Made by a program: the position numbers and the translations under genes
Part shown: piece after piece, positions 41,469 through 50,081 of the stretch
Layout of the letters: each line of letters opens with the position of its first letter
Numbering within the stretch: the first letter of the stretch is position 1
From: CADEFX01 sp050260355
GTDB taxonomy: Bacteria; Pseudomonadota; Alphaproteobacteria; Rhizobiales; Hyphomicrobiaceae
Direction of reading: 5' to 3'
Length of the DNA stretch: 64,000 nt
Assembly: GCA_050260355.1 (NCBI GenBank)
Contig: JBLNBZ010000048.1
Coordinates: 55,394 to 119,393 of the forward strand
The notes under the pieces: model-generated
The model's database searches: none
What the model was told of the DNA's origin: nothing
The model's input: the letters and a program-made list of their open reading frames with translations, nothing else

Positions 41469-43214
41469 TCAGCGCGCCTCCATGAGCCCGGAGTCGATCA
41501 GTCGCCGGTGAAAGGCCAGGATCTCGTCGCGGCGCGAGCAGCCGTAGTACCGCCCTCCGCACAGCGCCATGAGGCGCAGGCGCTCGCGCCAGGAATCGGA
41601 TAGCGGCAGGCCGGCCTGTTTGAGGATCAGCGCGCCCAGGTAGGCGACGTCCAGCGTCTCGATGTCAGGCAGTGGCGGCAGCTTGTAGTTCAGCGCGTCC
41701 ACGGCGTAGTAGGTGATGTAGCCGATCGAATCCATCCCGAGCTTGATGTCCTCGGCCTCGTTGTTCTCGCTGAAGCCGAGCAGCATTCTGGTCGCCATCG
41801 GATGATGATCACCGTAGTGCACGATCAGGATCGGCTCGTTCGGGAAGCGGCGCTGGAGCTCCGATCTCAAGTATTCGAAGTCCATCTTTGCGATTGCCAC
41901 CCGTCGCAAATATTCGTGCATCTCCGGATGCGTGCCGGGCCCACCGCCGGAGACATTGATCTCGGGATGAAACGTCTCGTTATAGGGCCAGTGCGCCGAC
42001 ATGGTCTGAATGTAGGTGAACAGCGGCTTATCCTGCGTGCGGATGTGCCGTTCCATCTCGTTCAAGGCATTGGTGAAATAGAAGCTGTCGCGCTCGGCTA
42101 CGCTGCGCGCACCTTGCGCGCGAAGATCATAGATTTCGCGCAAGCCGATGGACTCGTAAAAGCGGCCGTTCGAGACGAAGTTCTTGAGCATCGGGTAGAA
42201 GACCACGTTGCGATATCCGCACCGCAGAAGCAGCTCGGGCAACGTGTCGCGAACCTTTCCGGCCAGCAGCGATTGCACGAACTGGCGCATACCGCCGAAC
42301 GACTGCGTCGACACGCCGGCAAGGATGGAGAACTCCGTCAGCCAGGAAGCCCCGCCATACGTCTCGACCCGCAGGCGGTGGATCTTGCCATCGGCCGACT
42401 TGAACAGGTTGTCGACGCTGCGGTCGTAAGAAAGCGTCGGGAAAAGGGACGGTGGAACGAGGGACTCTTCATGCACCAGCACGATGTGGGGCGGTTTGCG
42501 GCCGGGCTGACAGACAGGAGGAACCGCAAACCGGCGCCCGCGGGCGATGTTGGCTGCCTCGATGAGCTGGCCGCGCCAGAGGGTCTCGAGGGTCTCATGC
42601 CAGGACGAGAAGAAGGACGAGACGTACAATGCGTCCCAGTAGAACAAGGTGTGCGGACGTTCCCCTTTGCTTGCCGCGCCGAGCATCGACAGAAGCGCGC
42701 ACGCCACGGTTGCGCCGGCCGCATGGCGCCGGCTCACCCTGGTTCCATCGAACCGGTAGGCAGCCCAGCCGACCGCGATGCTCAGCAGGAGTCCGGCGAA
42801 CAACGCGATGACATAGAAGCAGGCGTTGTCCCAAAGGTAGCTCACCGTCGACCACGAGGTGAGGTAGAAGACGAAGTCGTAGGCATGGAACACCATGCCG
42901 ACCGTGTTGAGCTTGGCTTGCGCCACGGCCACGACCACCGCCACGATCGACGCCGTTACCGCAGTTGCGAACAGCACGCGCCGGGTGGCCAGAGCAATCA
43001 GGGCGCCGATGAGGAATGTGGTGGCGGCCGTGAACAGCACGTTCGCCGGTGGTCCCTCCGTCATCCAGTAATAGGCGAGAATGACAGCCGAAATCGCGCT
43101 GCCAATTCTGGATACGGCCACCGGACCGAGCCGGAACTCGGCCGGAAGCGCCGGTGCAATCAACAGCACACGGCTATCTTCGGGCCCGCGAACGCCGGCC
43201 GTCTGCTCTGTCAT
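41469..43214 (-). CDS. Membrane-anchored sulfatase-fold (LtaS/EptA-like) protein
   Basis: A protein of 581 residues. About five N-terminal membrane helices (residues 30-185) are followed by a large periplasmic domain of the alkaline phosphatase/sulfatase superfamily: PPHIVLVHEESLVPPSLFP, VETYGGASWLTEFSILAGVS, FYPMLKNFVSNGRFYESIG, TYIQTMSAHWPYNETFHP and the metal-site motif LIVHYGDHHPMATRML. This is the architecture of lipoteichoic-acid synthase-like and phosphoethanolamine transferase enzymes, which modify envelope glycans or lipids. The substrate is unknown. It lies upstream of the ABC exporter on the same strand after a 114-base gap. Confidence 0.87.
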   Translation of the reverse strand: MTEQTAGVRGPEDSRVLLIAPALPAEFRLGPVAVSRIGSAISAVILAYYWMTEGPPANVLFTAATTFLIGALIALATRRVLFATAVTASIVAVVVAVAQAKLNTVGMVFHAYDFVFYLTSWSTVSYLWDNACFYVIALFAGLLLSIAVGWAAYRFDGTRVSRRHAAGATVACALLSMLGAASKGERPHTLFYWDALYVSSFFSSWHETLETLWRGQLIEAANIARGRRFAVPPVCQPGRKPPHIVLVHEESLVPPSLFPTLSYDRSVDNLFKSADGKIHRLRVETYGGASWLTEFSILAGVSTQSFGGMRQFVQSLLAGKVRDTLPELLLRCGYRNVVFYPMLKNFVSNGRFYESIGLREIYDLRAQGARSVAERDSFYFTNALNEMERHIRTQDKPLFTYIQTMSAHWPYNETFHPEINVSGGGPGTHPEMHEYLRRVAIAKMDFEYLRSELQRRFPNEPILIVHYGDHHPMATRMLLGFSENNEAEDIKLGMDSIGYITYYAVDALNYKLPPLPDIETLDVAYLGALILKQAGLPLSDSWRERLRLMALCGGRYYGCSRRDEILAFHRRLIDSGLMEAR

Positions 43215-43410
43215 TGCACGCCTTCATGATCCCCTGTCATAAAACTGTAACATGACGGGACCGGCGATGAATACAGGATGAAGGCTGGCTCGCTCGGAAC
43301 GTGCTTAACCCGGCGCCGGCCGCTCGCCGCACCCTGGACAGCACCCACGAGATGCACACATCTAACTCACGCTGAGGCGTGACGAGACAACAATCGCCGG
43401 GATCAGATCC

Positions 43411-44139
43411 ATGCAGAGCTCCAGCTCCAGTCGGGTCGTCATCGTGACCGGCGCCGGCAACGGCATCGGGGCCGGGGTTGCCCGCCACCTGGCTCAATCA
43501 GGCTGGCGTGTCGTGGCGGCCGACATCGATGCGGGCGCCGCCGCCGCGACCGCGCGGGCGATCGGAGGCCACGCCGTGGTCTGCGACGTGGGAAAGGAGG
43601 CCGATATCCGCGCGCTTGTCGACGAGGCGCGCGGCAAGCTCGGCCGCATCGACGCCATCGTCTCGAACGCCGGGATCAACGCCAATGGGCCATTGTCCGG
43701 CACATCGCTTGACGCGTGGAACAGGGTGCTCGCGGTCAACCTCACCGCGACGTTCCTGCTGGCGAAAGCCGCGGAGTTGGATCTCCGGGCGGTGAAGGGC
43801 GCAATCGTCACCATCGCCTCGACACGGGCGCACATGTCGGAGCCCAATACGCTCGCCTATTCGGCGAGCAAAGGCGGAGTTGTGGCGCTGACGCATGCGC
43901 TCGCCCTGACACTGGCGCCGGATGTACGGGTCAACTGCATCTCGCCCGGCTGGATCGATACCGGCAAGGCCGGTGCGCTGCGACCGTCCGATCACGCCCA
44001 GCACCCGGCCGGCAGGGTCGGGCGTCCGGACGACATCGCCGCGGCAGTGGGCTATCTGCTGTCGGATGCGGCCGGCTTCGTCACCGGCGCGGAGCTCATT
44101 GTCGATGGCGGCATGACCCGCAAGATGATCTACAGCTGA
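43411..44139 (+). CDS. SDR-family oxidoreductase
   Basis: A protein of 242 residues with a complete active site: TGAGNGIG at residues 13-20, SNAG at 85-88, Ser137, Tyr150 and Lys154 in AYSASKGGV, and C-terminal VTGAELIVDGGMTRKM. A classical NAD(P)-dependent alcohol or ketone reductase; the substrate is unknown. It stands alone between divergent and convergent neighbours. Confidence 0.9.
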   Translation: MQSSSSSRVVIVTGAGNGIGAGVARHLAQSGWRVVAADIDAGAAAATARAIGGHAVVCDVGKEADIRALVDEARGKLGRIDAIVSNAGINANGPLSGTSLDAWNRVLAVNLTATFLLAKAAELDLRAVKGAIVTIASTRAHMSEPNTLAYSASKGGVVALTHALALTLAPDVRVNCISPGWIDTGKAGALRPSDHAQHPAGRVGRPDDIAAAVGYLLSDAAGFVTGAELIVDGGMTRKMIYS

Positions 44140-44198
44140 CTCCGCCCCCCGGCCGGCAGACCTGAACTCGGTCCGAGGCGCATTCTCGCGCTCAGGGA

Positions 44199-44660
44199 TC
44201 AACTTCCAGTGGTGAACTTGCTCGCAAGCTCTGCGAAGAAAGAGCCGAACGCGTCGGGCGTGTAGGGCTTGCGCAGCAACGGGCGCGAGCGGAGCTCCTC
44301 CGGCAGGGAATCGACCTCGGTGCCGCTCACGAAGCCGACCGGGACGCCCTTCTGCTGCAAGGCAATGGCCAGCGGTGTCGACGTTGCCTCGCCGACCATG
44401 ATGTCCAGTATGGCGACATCAAATTCGAACGCGGCAACGGCCTCTCGCGCAGCCTCGACCGATGAGCACGGGATAATCGCCTGGACCGCGAGGCCCTTCA
44501 GCATCTCCTGCATATCGAGCAGCAATAGAGGCTCGTCCTCCAGGACAAGGACGCGCAAGTCCCGCCAGTTGCTGCAATTCCCCGCCACCCAGGCGCTCCT
44601 CACCCAAATTTCTCGGTCAGCATGAAGCAATTCGACGTTCGTGTCTTTTAACAATGACAT
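44199..44660 (-). CDS. Single-domain response regulator
   Basis: A receiver domain of about 120 residues (from about residue 35) with acidic pocket Glu41-Asp42, phosphorylation site Asp86 (DVAILDIMVG), Ser112 and Lys131 (LLRKPYTPD). There is no output domain, so it would act by protein contact, as CheY-like regulators do. The start is uncertain: ATG 44660 gives a 35-residue N-terminal extension without a good ribosome site. No histidine kinase is adjacent. It is divergently transcribed from the Crp/Fnr gene with only 48 bases between the proposed starts. Confidence 0.83.
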   Translation of the reverse strand: MSLLKDTNVELLHADREIWVRSAWVAGNCSNWRDLRVLVLEDEPLLLLDMQEMLKGLAVQAIIPCSSVEAAREAVAAFEFDVAILDIMVGEATSTPLAIALQQKGVPVGFVSGTEVDSLPEELRSRPLLRKPYTPDAFGSFFAELASKFTTGS

Positions 44661-44708
44661 AAGGATTGGCGTATGGCTTAACTGCCAGGTTGGTAACAGG
44701 GAGCATTC

Positions 44709-45464
44709 TTGCCGAAGCCCAAGGCATCGCCCCCCGGGATAACGTCGTGTCAGAAGTGCCCGCTGCGACGGTTGGACGGCTTTCGCAATTTCTCGCCCGA
44801 GGAGCTCCAATTCATGATGGAGCTGAAGTCCGACGAGCTGACTGTGGATCCTGGCACAACCGTGCTTTCGGAAGGAAGCGAGAGCCCGCACTTCTACACG
44901 GTGCTGTCGGGTTGGGCGCTCAAGTATAAGACCCTCCACGATGGCCGGCGGCAGCTGACGAACTTTGCCCTTCCGGGTGACCTGATCGGCCTGCAGGCGT
45001 CGATGTTCGAGTCGATGCAGCACTCGATCGAAGCACTGACGACGCTCACGCTTTGCGTCTTCCCCCGCGAGAAATTGTGGTTCCTCTTCAAAGATTTCGC
45101 GGGCCTCGCGCTCGACGTGACCTGGCTCGCGGCGCGCGAGGAGATGATTTTGGGCGACTACCTTGCCACGGCCGGCCAGCGGCGCTCGGTCGAGCGTGTC
45201 GCCTTCGTGCTGCATGACCTGTTCAGGCGGGCGCGTCGCTCGGGCCTCGTGAAGGGCGACACGCTCACATTGCCGATCACGCAGCATCATCTGGCGGATA
45301 CGATCGGTTTCTCTCTCGTGCACACCAACAAGATGTTGCAGCGGCTCCGCCGCACGGAATGCTTCAAGTGGACGAATTCCACATTCCGGATGCTCGATGA
45401 GGCTAAGCTCGCATCCATTGCTCTGGCCCCGGAAGCACCAGGCGGAGCGCGGCCGTTCCTCTGA
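44709..45464 (+). CDS. Crp/Fnr-family transcriptional regulator
   Basis: A protein of 251 residues starting with TTG (AGGGAG six bases upstream). The cyclic-nucleotide-binding-like domain spans about 25-145 (TTVLSEGSESPHFYTVLSGW, FALPGDLIGLQASMFES). The C-terminal winged helix carries LPITQHHLADTIGFSLVHTN. An N-terminal Cys pair (Cys14, Cys17 in SCQKCPL) resembles part of the Fnr cluster ligand set, but the full set of four is not evident, so oxygen sensing is uncertain. The downstream MFS gene begins 13 bases after the stop and is probably co-transcribed. Confidence 0.88.
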   Translation: MPKPKASPPGITSCQKCPLRRLDGFRNFSPEELQFMMELKSDELTVDPGTTVLSEGSESPHFYTVLSGWALKYKTLHDGRRQLTNFALPGDLIGLQASMFESMQHSIEALTTLTLCVFPREKLWFLFKDFAGLALDVTWLAAREEMILGDYLATAGQRRSVERVAFVLHDLFRRARRSGLVKGDTLTLPITQHHLADTIGFSLVHTNKMLQRLRRTECFKWTNSTFRMLDEAKLASIALAPEAPGGARPFL

Positions 45465-45477
45465 GCGTTTGGGGAGC

Positions 45478-46941
45478 ATGGAGCAAGAACGCATCGAACG
45501 CGGCAGGGGCACCGGCGGGCCAGTCATCGAGACCGACATTCCGGCTCGTCTGGATCGCCTGCCGTGGGGGCGCTTCCATACCCTGGTCGTGGCCGCCCTC
45601 GGCATCACGTGGATCCTCGACGGACTCGAGGTGACGCTGGCCGGCGCCGTGGCCGGGGCGCTGAAGCAAAGCCCCACCCTGCAATTCAGCAACACGGACG
45701 TCGGCCTGGCCGGCAGCGCCTACCTCGCCGGCGCGGTTGGTGGGGCCATCTTCTTCGGATGGCTCACCGACCGGCTGGGCCGCAAGAAGCTCTTCTTCAT
45801 CACGCTCGCCGTCTACCTCACGGCAACAGCCGCGACGGCGCTGTCGTGGAATCTGTGGAGCTTCGTCCTGTTCCGCTTCCTGACCGGGGCGGGCATCGGC
45901 GGCGAGTACACGGCGATCAACTCCACCATTCAAGAGCTGGTACCTGCCCGCGTCCGCGGCTGGACCGATCTGGTCATCAACGGCAGCTTCTGGATCGGCG
46001 CGGCGGTCGGCGCAGCCGGCTCCATCATTCTGCTCGATCCGGCGTGGTTCGGACCCGACACCGGATGGCGCCTCGCCTTTTTCATCGGCGCGGCCATGAG
46101 CCTCGTCATCCTCTACATGCGGCTCTGGATCCCGGAGAGCCCGCGCTGGCTGATGACGCACGGCCGGGCCGATGAAGCGCGCAAAATCGTCGCCGATATC
46201 GAGGCGGGCTTCCTCGCCCGCGGCCACACGCTACCGAGCGAGCCGCTGGCGACCATTCGCCTGCGCGCGCGGTCGCATACCCCGCTGGTCGAGGTCGCAC
46301 AAACGCTGTTCCGATTACATCGCAACCGCACCCTCGTCGGCCTGTCGCTGATGGGGTCGCAAGCCTTCTTCTACAATGCGATCTTCTTTACGTATGCGCT
46401 CGTGCTCACCGAGTTCTACGGCATCCAGGCTGAGCACGTTGGCTGGTATATCCTGCCGTTTGCCGCGGGCAATGTGCTCGGCCCCATCATCCTCGGCCGG
46501 CTGTTCGACACCATCGGACGCCGGCCGATGCTGGCCTTCACGTACGCCGTATCGGGATTGCTGCTGGCCGCGACCGGTTATGCGTTCGCCATCGATGCGC
46601 TGTCCGCCCGGACGATGACCGTCTCCTGGATGGTCATCTTCTTCTTTGCCTCGGCTGCGGCGAGCGCGGCGTATCTCACCGTGAGCGAGACGTTTCCCCT
46701 CGAGATCCGCGCCCTTGCCATCGCCTTTTTCTACGCCGTGGGGACGGGGGTCGGCGGCGTGCTCGGTCCGTTGCTGTTCGGAGCGCTGATCGAGACAGGC
46801 TCACGCAAAAGCGTCTTCGCCGGCTACCTGCTCGGCGCCGTGTTGATGCTGCTCGCGGCCGGCGTTGCAGCCCGCTGGAGCGTGGCGGCGGAGCGCAAGC
46901 CGCTGGAGGAGGTGTCGCGGCCGCTTGCGTCAGCCGAGTAG
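45478..46941 (+). CDS. MFS transporter, sugar/acid symporter type
   Basis: A protein of 487 residues with 12 hydrophobic segments. Family signatures: GWLTDRLGRKKLFF (loop 2-3), RFLTGAGIGGEYTAINSTIQ, PESPRWLM after helix 6 and GRLFDTIGRRPML (loop 8-9). The layout resembles the SP and aromatic-acid/H+ symporter groups that import sugars, organic or aromatic acids. GGGGAGC lies right before the ATG. Probably regulated with, or by, the upstream Crp/Fnr protein. Confidence 0.88.
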   Translation: MEQERIERGRGTGGPVIETDIPARLDRLPWGRFHTLVVAALGITWILDGLEVTLAGAVAGALKQSPTLQFSNTDVGLAGSAYLAGAVGGAIFFGWLTDRLGRKKLFFITLAVYLTATAATALSWNLWSFVLFRFLTGAGIGGEYTAINSTIQELVPARVRGWTDLVINGSFWIGAAVGAAGSIILLDPAWFGPDTGWRLAFFIGAAMSLVILYMRLWIPESPRWLMTHGRADEARKIVADIEAGFLARGHTLPSEPLATIRLRARSHTPLVEVAQTLFRLHRNRTLVGLSLMGSQAFFYNAIFFTYALVLTEFYGIQAEHVGWYILPFAAGNVLGPIILGRLFDTIGRRPMLAFTYAVSGLLLAATGYAFAIDALSARTMTVSWMVIFFFASAAASAAYLTVSETFPLEIRALAIAFFYAVGTGVGGVLGPLLFGALIETGSRKSVFAGYLLGAVLMLLAAGVAARWSVAAERKPLEEVSRPLASAE

Positions 46942-46969
46942 GCTCTACGCAAGTCGGCGTGTGGCTCGA

Positions 46970-47773
46970 CTAGCCCTTGCCGGCAAGGGCGCGCAGAGCC
47001 TCCGCTGTGGCGGCGTCGGCGGGAAAGAACGACTCCAGCGCCAGCTCCGACAAGGTGATGTCGATCGGTGTTCCGAACACCGTGGTCGTGCTGAAAAGGG
47101 CGAGGCTTCCGCCATCTGTCGCGAGCTGCAGCGGTACCAGGACTCCGGCGTAATCCGGGGACGGCGCCGGCCTCGTCGGCTTCGCCGATGTGGATTTGGG
47201 ATAGCCGGACAGCTCGCGCATGAGCTCAGCGAGCACCGGATCTGCCGTGATCTCGATCTGGTTATGCAAACGGGCGAGCAGATGCGCGCGCCATTGCTCG
47301 TGGTTGAGGATGCGCGGCGCCAGCCCCTTCGGATGCAGGCTCAAGCGCAACACGTTGACCGGCGGCGTCAGCAGCTCCGGTGCAGCACCGGCAATCAGTC
47401 GCGACACCGCGGCATTGGACGCGATGAGGTTCCAATGCCGGTCGATGGCGAGAGCCGGATACGGCTCATGTCCGGCAAGGATCGTGTCGACGGCCCTGCG
47501 GGCGGATTCGAGCATCGGGTCGTTGAGCTTGCGCTCAGGGAAGACAGGCGCATACCCGCCCGCCACCAGCAGCACGTTGCGCTCGCGCAGTGGAATCTCG
47601 AGCTGGTCGGCCAGACGCAGAAGCATGTCGCGGCTCGGCTGCGAGCGTCCGGTCTCGATGAAGCTCAGGTGGCGCGTGGAGATCTCTGCCTCGAGCGCGA
47701 GGTCGAGCTGGCTCTTGCGGCGGCGCTGACGCCAATCGCGCAGCAGCTCGCCGACGGGTTGGGTCGCGATCAT
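46970..47773 (-). CDS. XRE-family regulator with MmyB-like ligand domain
   Basis: A protein of 267 residues. Residues about 8-65 are a Cro/XRE helix-turn-helix (LRDWRQRRRKSQLDLALEAE, STRHLSFIETGRSQPSRDML). The rest fits the MmyB-like ligand-binding domain: YPALAIDRHWNLIASNAAVS, NVLRLSLHPKGLAPRI and TTTVFGTPIDITLSELALES. Such proteins are one-component regulators of often adjacent oxidoreductase or small-molecule genes. It is divergent from the DUF1330 gene. The start at 47773 has no clear ribosome site; a GTG ten codons upstream is an alternative. Confidence 0.87.
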   Translation of the reverse strand: MIATQPVGELLRDWRQRRRKSQLDLALEAEISTRHLSFIETGRSQPSRDMLLRLADQLEIPLRERNVLLVAGGYAPVFPERKLNDPMLESARRAVDTILAGHEPYPALAIDRHWNLIASNAAVSRLIAGAAPELLTPPVNVLRLSLHPKGLAPRILNHEQWRAHLLARLHNQIEITADPVLAELMRELSGYPKSTSAKPTRPAPSPDYAGVLVPLQLATDGGSLALFSTTTVFGTPIDITLSELALESFFPADAATAEALRALAGKG

Positions 47774-47907
47774 GTCCGACACGATAGCCCGAGCGGCACG
47801 CACACTCCATTACGCCCGAGGTAATCGACTTGGCGACGCGGACGCACGAGATAGCGGCCACGAGGCAAGCACCGCCGCATCGGCGAGCCCCCGCAAGGAG
47901 ACATGCC

Positions 47908-48270
47908 ATGACAGACACGAGCCACGGACCCGGCCCCGGCTACATCGTGGTGGAGATGACGATCCACGATCCGCAGCGCTTCAAGGAGTACACGGCGCTT
48001 TCCGCCCCATCCGTCCGCGCCGCAGGAGGCCGCTACATCGTCGCCGGCAGCGAGCCGGAGCTGCTCGAAGGCGAGCACCGGCCGCAGCGCATGGTCGTCG
48101 TCGAGTTCCCGACGGCCGCGCAAGCAAGGGCCTTCTACCACTCGGCCGCCTATCAAGCCGCGCGTCAGAAGCGGAGGGGCGCAGCGGATTTCAGAATGCT
48201 GCTGCTGGAGGGCGTCGCACATCCCGGGAGCCTCGACGCAGCCGCGGGCTCGACATTACCGCGCACGTAA
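47908..48270 (+). CDS. DUF1330 domain protein
   Basis: A protein of 120 residues. The DUF1330 ferredoxin-like fold is visible in YIVVEMTIHDPQRFKEYTAL, APSVRAAGGRYIVAGSEPEL, MVVVEFPTAAQARAFYHSAA and YQAARQKRRGAADFRMLLLE. Function of the family is not established. AAGGAG precedes the ATG at 47908. It lies divergent from the XRE/MmyB regulator and may be its target. Confidence 0.86.
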   Translation: MTDTSHGPGPGYIVVEMTIHDPQRFKEYTALSAPSVRAAGGRYIVAGSEPELLEGEHRPQRMVVVEFPTAAQARAFYHSAAYQAARQKRRGAADFRMLLLEGVAHPGSLDAAAGSTLPRT

Positions 48271-48333
48271 TCGACGCCGATTGCAACGCGCGAGATCATG
48301 TGGGGGCGCACCACAAACAGACAGGAGCTTTCG

Positions 48334-48735
48334 ATGCCCTCGTTTCGTCCCTCGACCTTCCTGCGCCATGCCCTGCTTGCCGATGCGGCCGCCAGCGGCG
48401 CTACCGCACTGCTCCTGATCATCGGTGCCGGCGTCCTCGACGGCCTGCTCGGGTTGCCGGTTGCACTGATGCGCGGGGCAGGCCTGATCCTGATCCCGTA
48501 CGTGGCCTTTGTAGCCTGGCTCGGCACGCGCGAACGCTTGTCAGGGGCGGCAGTGCGGGCGGTGATCATCCTCAACGCCATTTGGGCCGCAGCGAGCCTG
48601 CTGGTGCTGGTCGGCGGGGCGGTGGCCCCGACGATGCTCGGCTATGCCTTCGTTGTCCTCCAAGCGCTGGTTGTGGCGCTGTTCGGTGAGCTGCAGTACG
48701 TCGGCCTGCGACGGCCCGCCATGGAGCCGGCCTGA
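48334..48735 (+). CDS. Small integral membrane protein
   Basis: A protein of 133 residues with four hydrophobic helices: ATALLLIIGAGVLDGLLGLP, GAGLILIPYVAFVAWLG, AVIILNAIWAAASLLVLVGG and MLGYAFVVLQALVVALFGEL. It ends LQYVGLRRP. AGGAG precedes the ATG. Four-helix proteins of this type occur widely in proteobacteria; I cannot assign a function. It follows the DUF1330 gene by 63 bases and is ended by a strong hairpin. Confidence 0.72.
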   Translation: MPSFRPSTFLRHALLADAAASGATALLLIIGAGVLDGLLGLPVALMRGAGLILIPYVAFVAWLGTRERLSGAAVRAVIILNAIWAAASLLVLVGGAVAPTMLGYAFVVLQALVVALFGELQYVGLRRPAMEPA

Positions 48736-48766
48736 TGCTCCACTCCAAGTGACCGTCATCGCGGCA

Positions 48767-48797
48767 ACGGGGCGGCTCGAGCCGCCCCGTTTCCTTT
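48767..48797 (+). terminator. Rho-independent terminator
   Basis: A perfect 24-base palindrome (arms ACGGGGCGGCTC and GAGCCGCCCCGT, 48767-48790) followed by TTTCCTTT. It lies 31 bases after the stop of the small membrane protein and separates it from the LacI regulator. Confidence 0.8.
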
Positions 48798-48863
48798 CCG
48801 GCTCCGGCTTCCCGCCATGAACCGGCCCGCGGACGGATTGACGAAGACGCTTGCCATTCCCAT

Positions 48864-48873
48864 GAAACGTTAC
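48864..48873. promoter_or_regulatory. Candidate LacI-family operator before the regulator gene
   Basis: GAAACGTTAC, one mismatch from the perfect palindrome GAAACGTTTC found in front of the operon at 49999. It lies 46 bases before the regulator start, consistent with autoregulation. LacI-family operators typically have a central CG. Confidence 0.5.
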
Positions 48874-48919
48874 AAAGATGCGCGACAAGCGCCATTAAAT
48901 GGGAGGTAGCAGCCGAGGC

Positions 48920-49972
48920 ATGGATGCCGACCCCAAGAAGCAGGTGCTGCGGCGGGATCGCGTGACGATGCGAGACGTCGCCCGGCTGGCGCGTGTTTCG
49001 CTGGGGACGGTCTCGCGCGTCGTCAACGGCAATCCGACGGTTGCACGCGATGCGCGCCAGCGCGTGCTCAACGCCATCGAGGCGCTGGGATGGCAGCCGA
49101 ACGCCGTCGCCCGCAGCATGCGCACGGCAACCACCAGAACCATCGGCTGCATCGTCCCCGACATCCGCAATCCGCTGTTCGCCGGCATCGTCAAGGGAGC
49201 CGAGGAGGTCCTGTCCGAGCGCGGCTACGCGCTGATGGTCGCGAGCAGCGATGAAAGGCCGGCGCGGGATTGCGAGTTGATCGATCTGTTCCTGCAGCGG
49301 CGCACCGACGGACTGCTGCTGGCCCCTTCCGAGGACATGGACCCGCAGACCCAAGCGCGCATCCGCAAGGTCGGCGTGCCGACCGTGCTGATGGAGCGCG
49401 ATCTGCCGGAAAACGTCGATTCCGTCGCGTCGGATCAAAGCAATGGCATGCAGTCTGCCGTCAATTATCTGTTCTCCCTCGGCCACCGCAGGATCGGCCT
49501 CATCACCGGCAACCGGCGCAACCGGGCCGGCCGCGAGCGTCATCGCGGATTCCTGCGGGCGTTCGAGGCGGCAGGCTTTCCGATCGACCCCATGCTGCAG
49601 CGCGTGGAGAGCTTTTCCCCCGGCTACGGCTATCGCGAAGCCCTCGACCTTCTCGGCATGCGCGATCCGCCCACGGCGATGATCGTCGCTGGCAGCTTCA
49701 TGTTGGCCGAGGTGCTGCGGGCCAGCCGCAACCGCAACAAGCGCATCCCCGAGGATCTGTCGGTGATCAGCACCGGCGATACGGATCTCGCCGAGCTGGC
49801 TCCACCCTCGTTCACAGTGATCCGGTGGGACCTGGCGGCTCTCGGACGCGAGGCAGCGACGCTGCTGCTGGAGCGCTTGACCAATCCGAACGGGGCTCAA
49901 GAAGCCAGACACGTTCTGATCCGGACCGAGGTCGTGCTGCGCAAGTCGTGCATCGCCCCGTCTTCGACGTAG
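48920..49972 (+). CDS. LacI-family transcriptional regulator
   Basis: A protein of 350 residues. The N-terminal helix-turn-helix and hinge are clear: VTMRDVARLARVSLGTVSRV, VNGNPTVARDARQRVLNAIE and ALGWQPNAVARSM. The effector domain follows from TIGCIVPDIRNPLFAGIVKG to the C-terminus, with LGHRRIGLITGNRRNRAGRE and SVISTGDTDLAELAPPSFTV. Probably the repressor of the ten-gene operon starting 109 bases downstream. The start may be 48920 or 48899; the GGGAGGT motif lies between them, which favours 48920. Confidence 0.9.
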   Translation: MDADPKKQVLRRDRVTMRDVARLARVSLGTVSRVVNGNPTVARDARQRVLNAIEALGWQPNAVARSMRTATTRTIGCIVPDIRNPLFAGIVKGAEEVLSERGYALMVASSDERPARDCELIDLFLQRRTDGLLLAPSEDMDPQTQARIRKVGVPTVLMERDLPENVDSVASDQSNGMQSAVNYLFSLGHRRIGLITGNRRNRAGRERHRGFLRAFEAAGFPIDPMLQRVESFSPGYGYREALDLLGMRDPPTAMIVAGSFMLAEVLRASRNRNKRIPEDLSVISTGDTDLAELAPPSFTVIRWDLAALGREAATLLLERLTNPNGAQEARHVLIRTEVVLRKSCIAPSST

Positions 49973-49998
49973 CCTGACTAAACGCCGCACCGATCGTG

Positions 49999-50008
49999 GA
50001 AACGTTTC
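49999..50008. promoter_or_regulatory. Candidate LacI-family operator of the transport and catabolism operon
   Basis: GAAACGTTTC, a perfect 10-base palindrome with central CG, 74 bases before the start of the binding-protein gene. The same core recurs in front of the LacI-family gene, which argues for a shared regulator. Confidence 0.55.
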
Positions 50009-50081
50009 ATTGACGGCCGGGCCCACTGCTTGGTAGCGTCGCCGCCAAGAACATCGCCAAGGTGCCTTTGAGGAGGAAACT

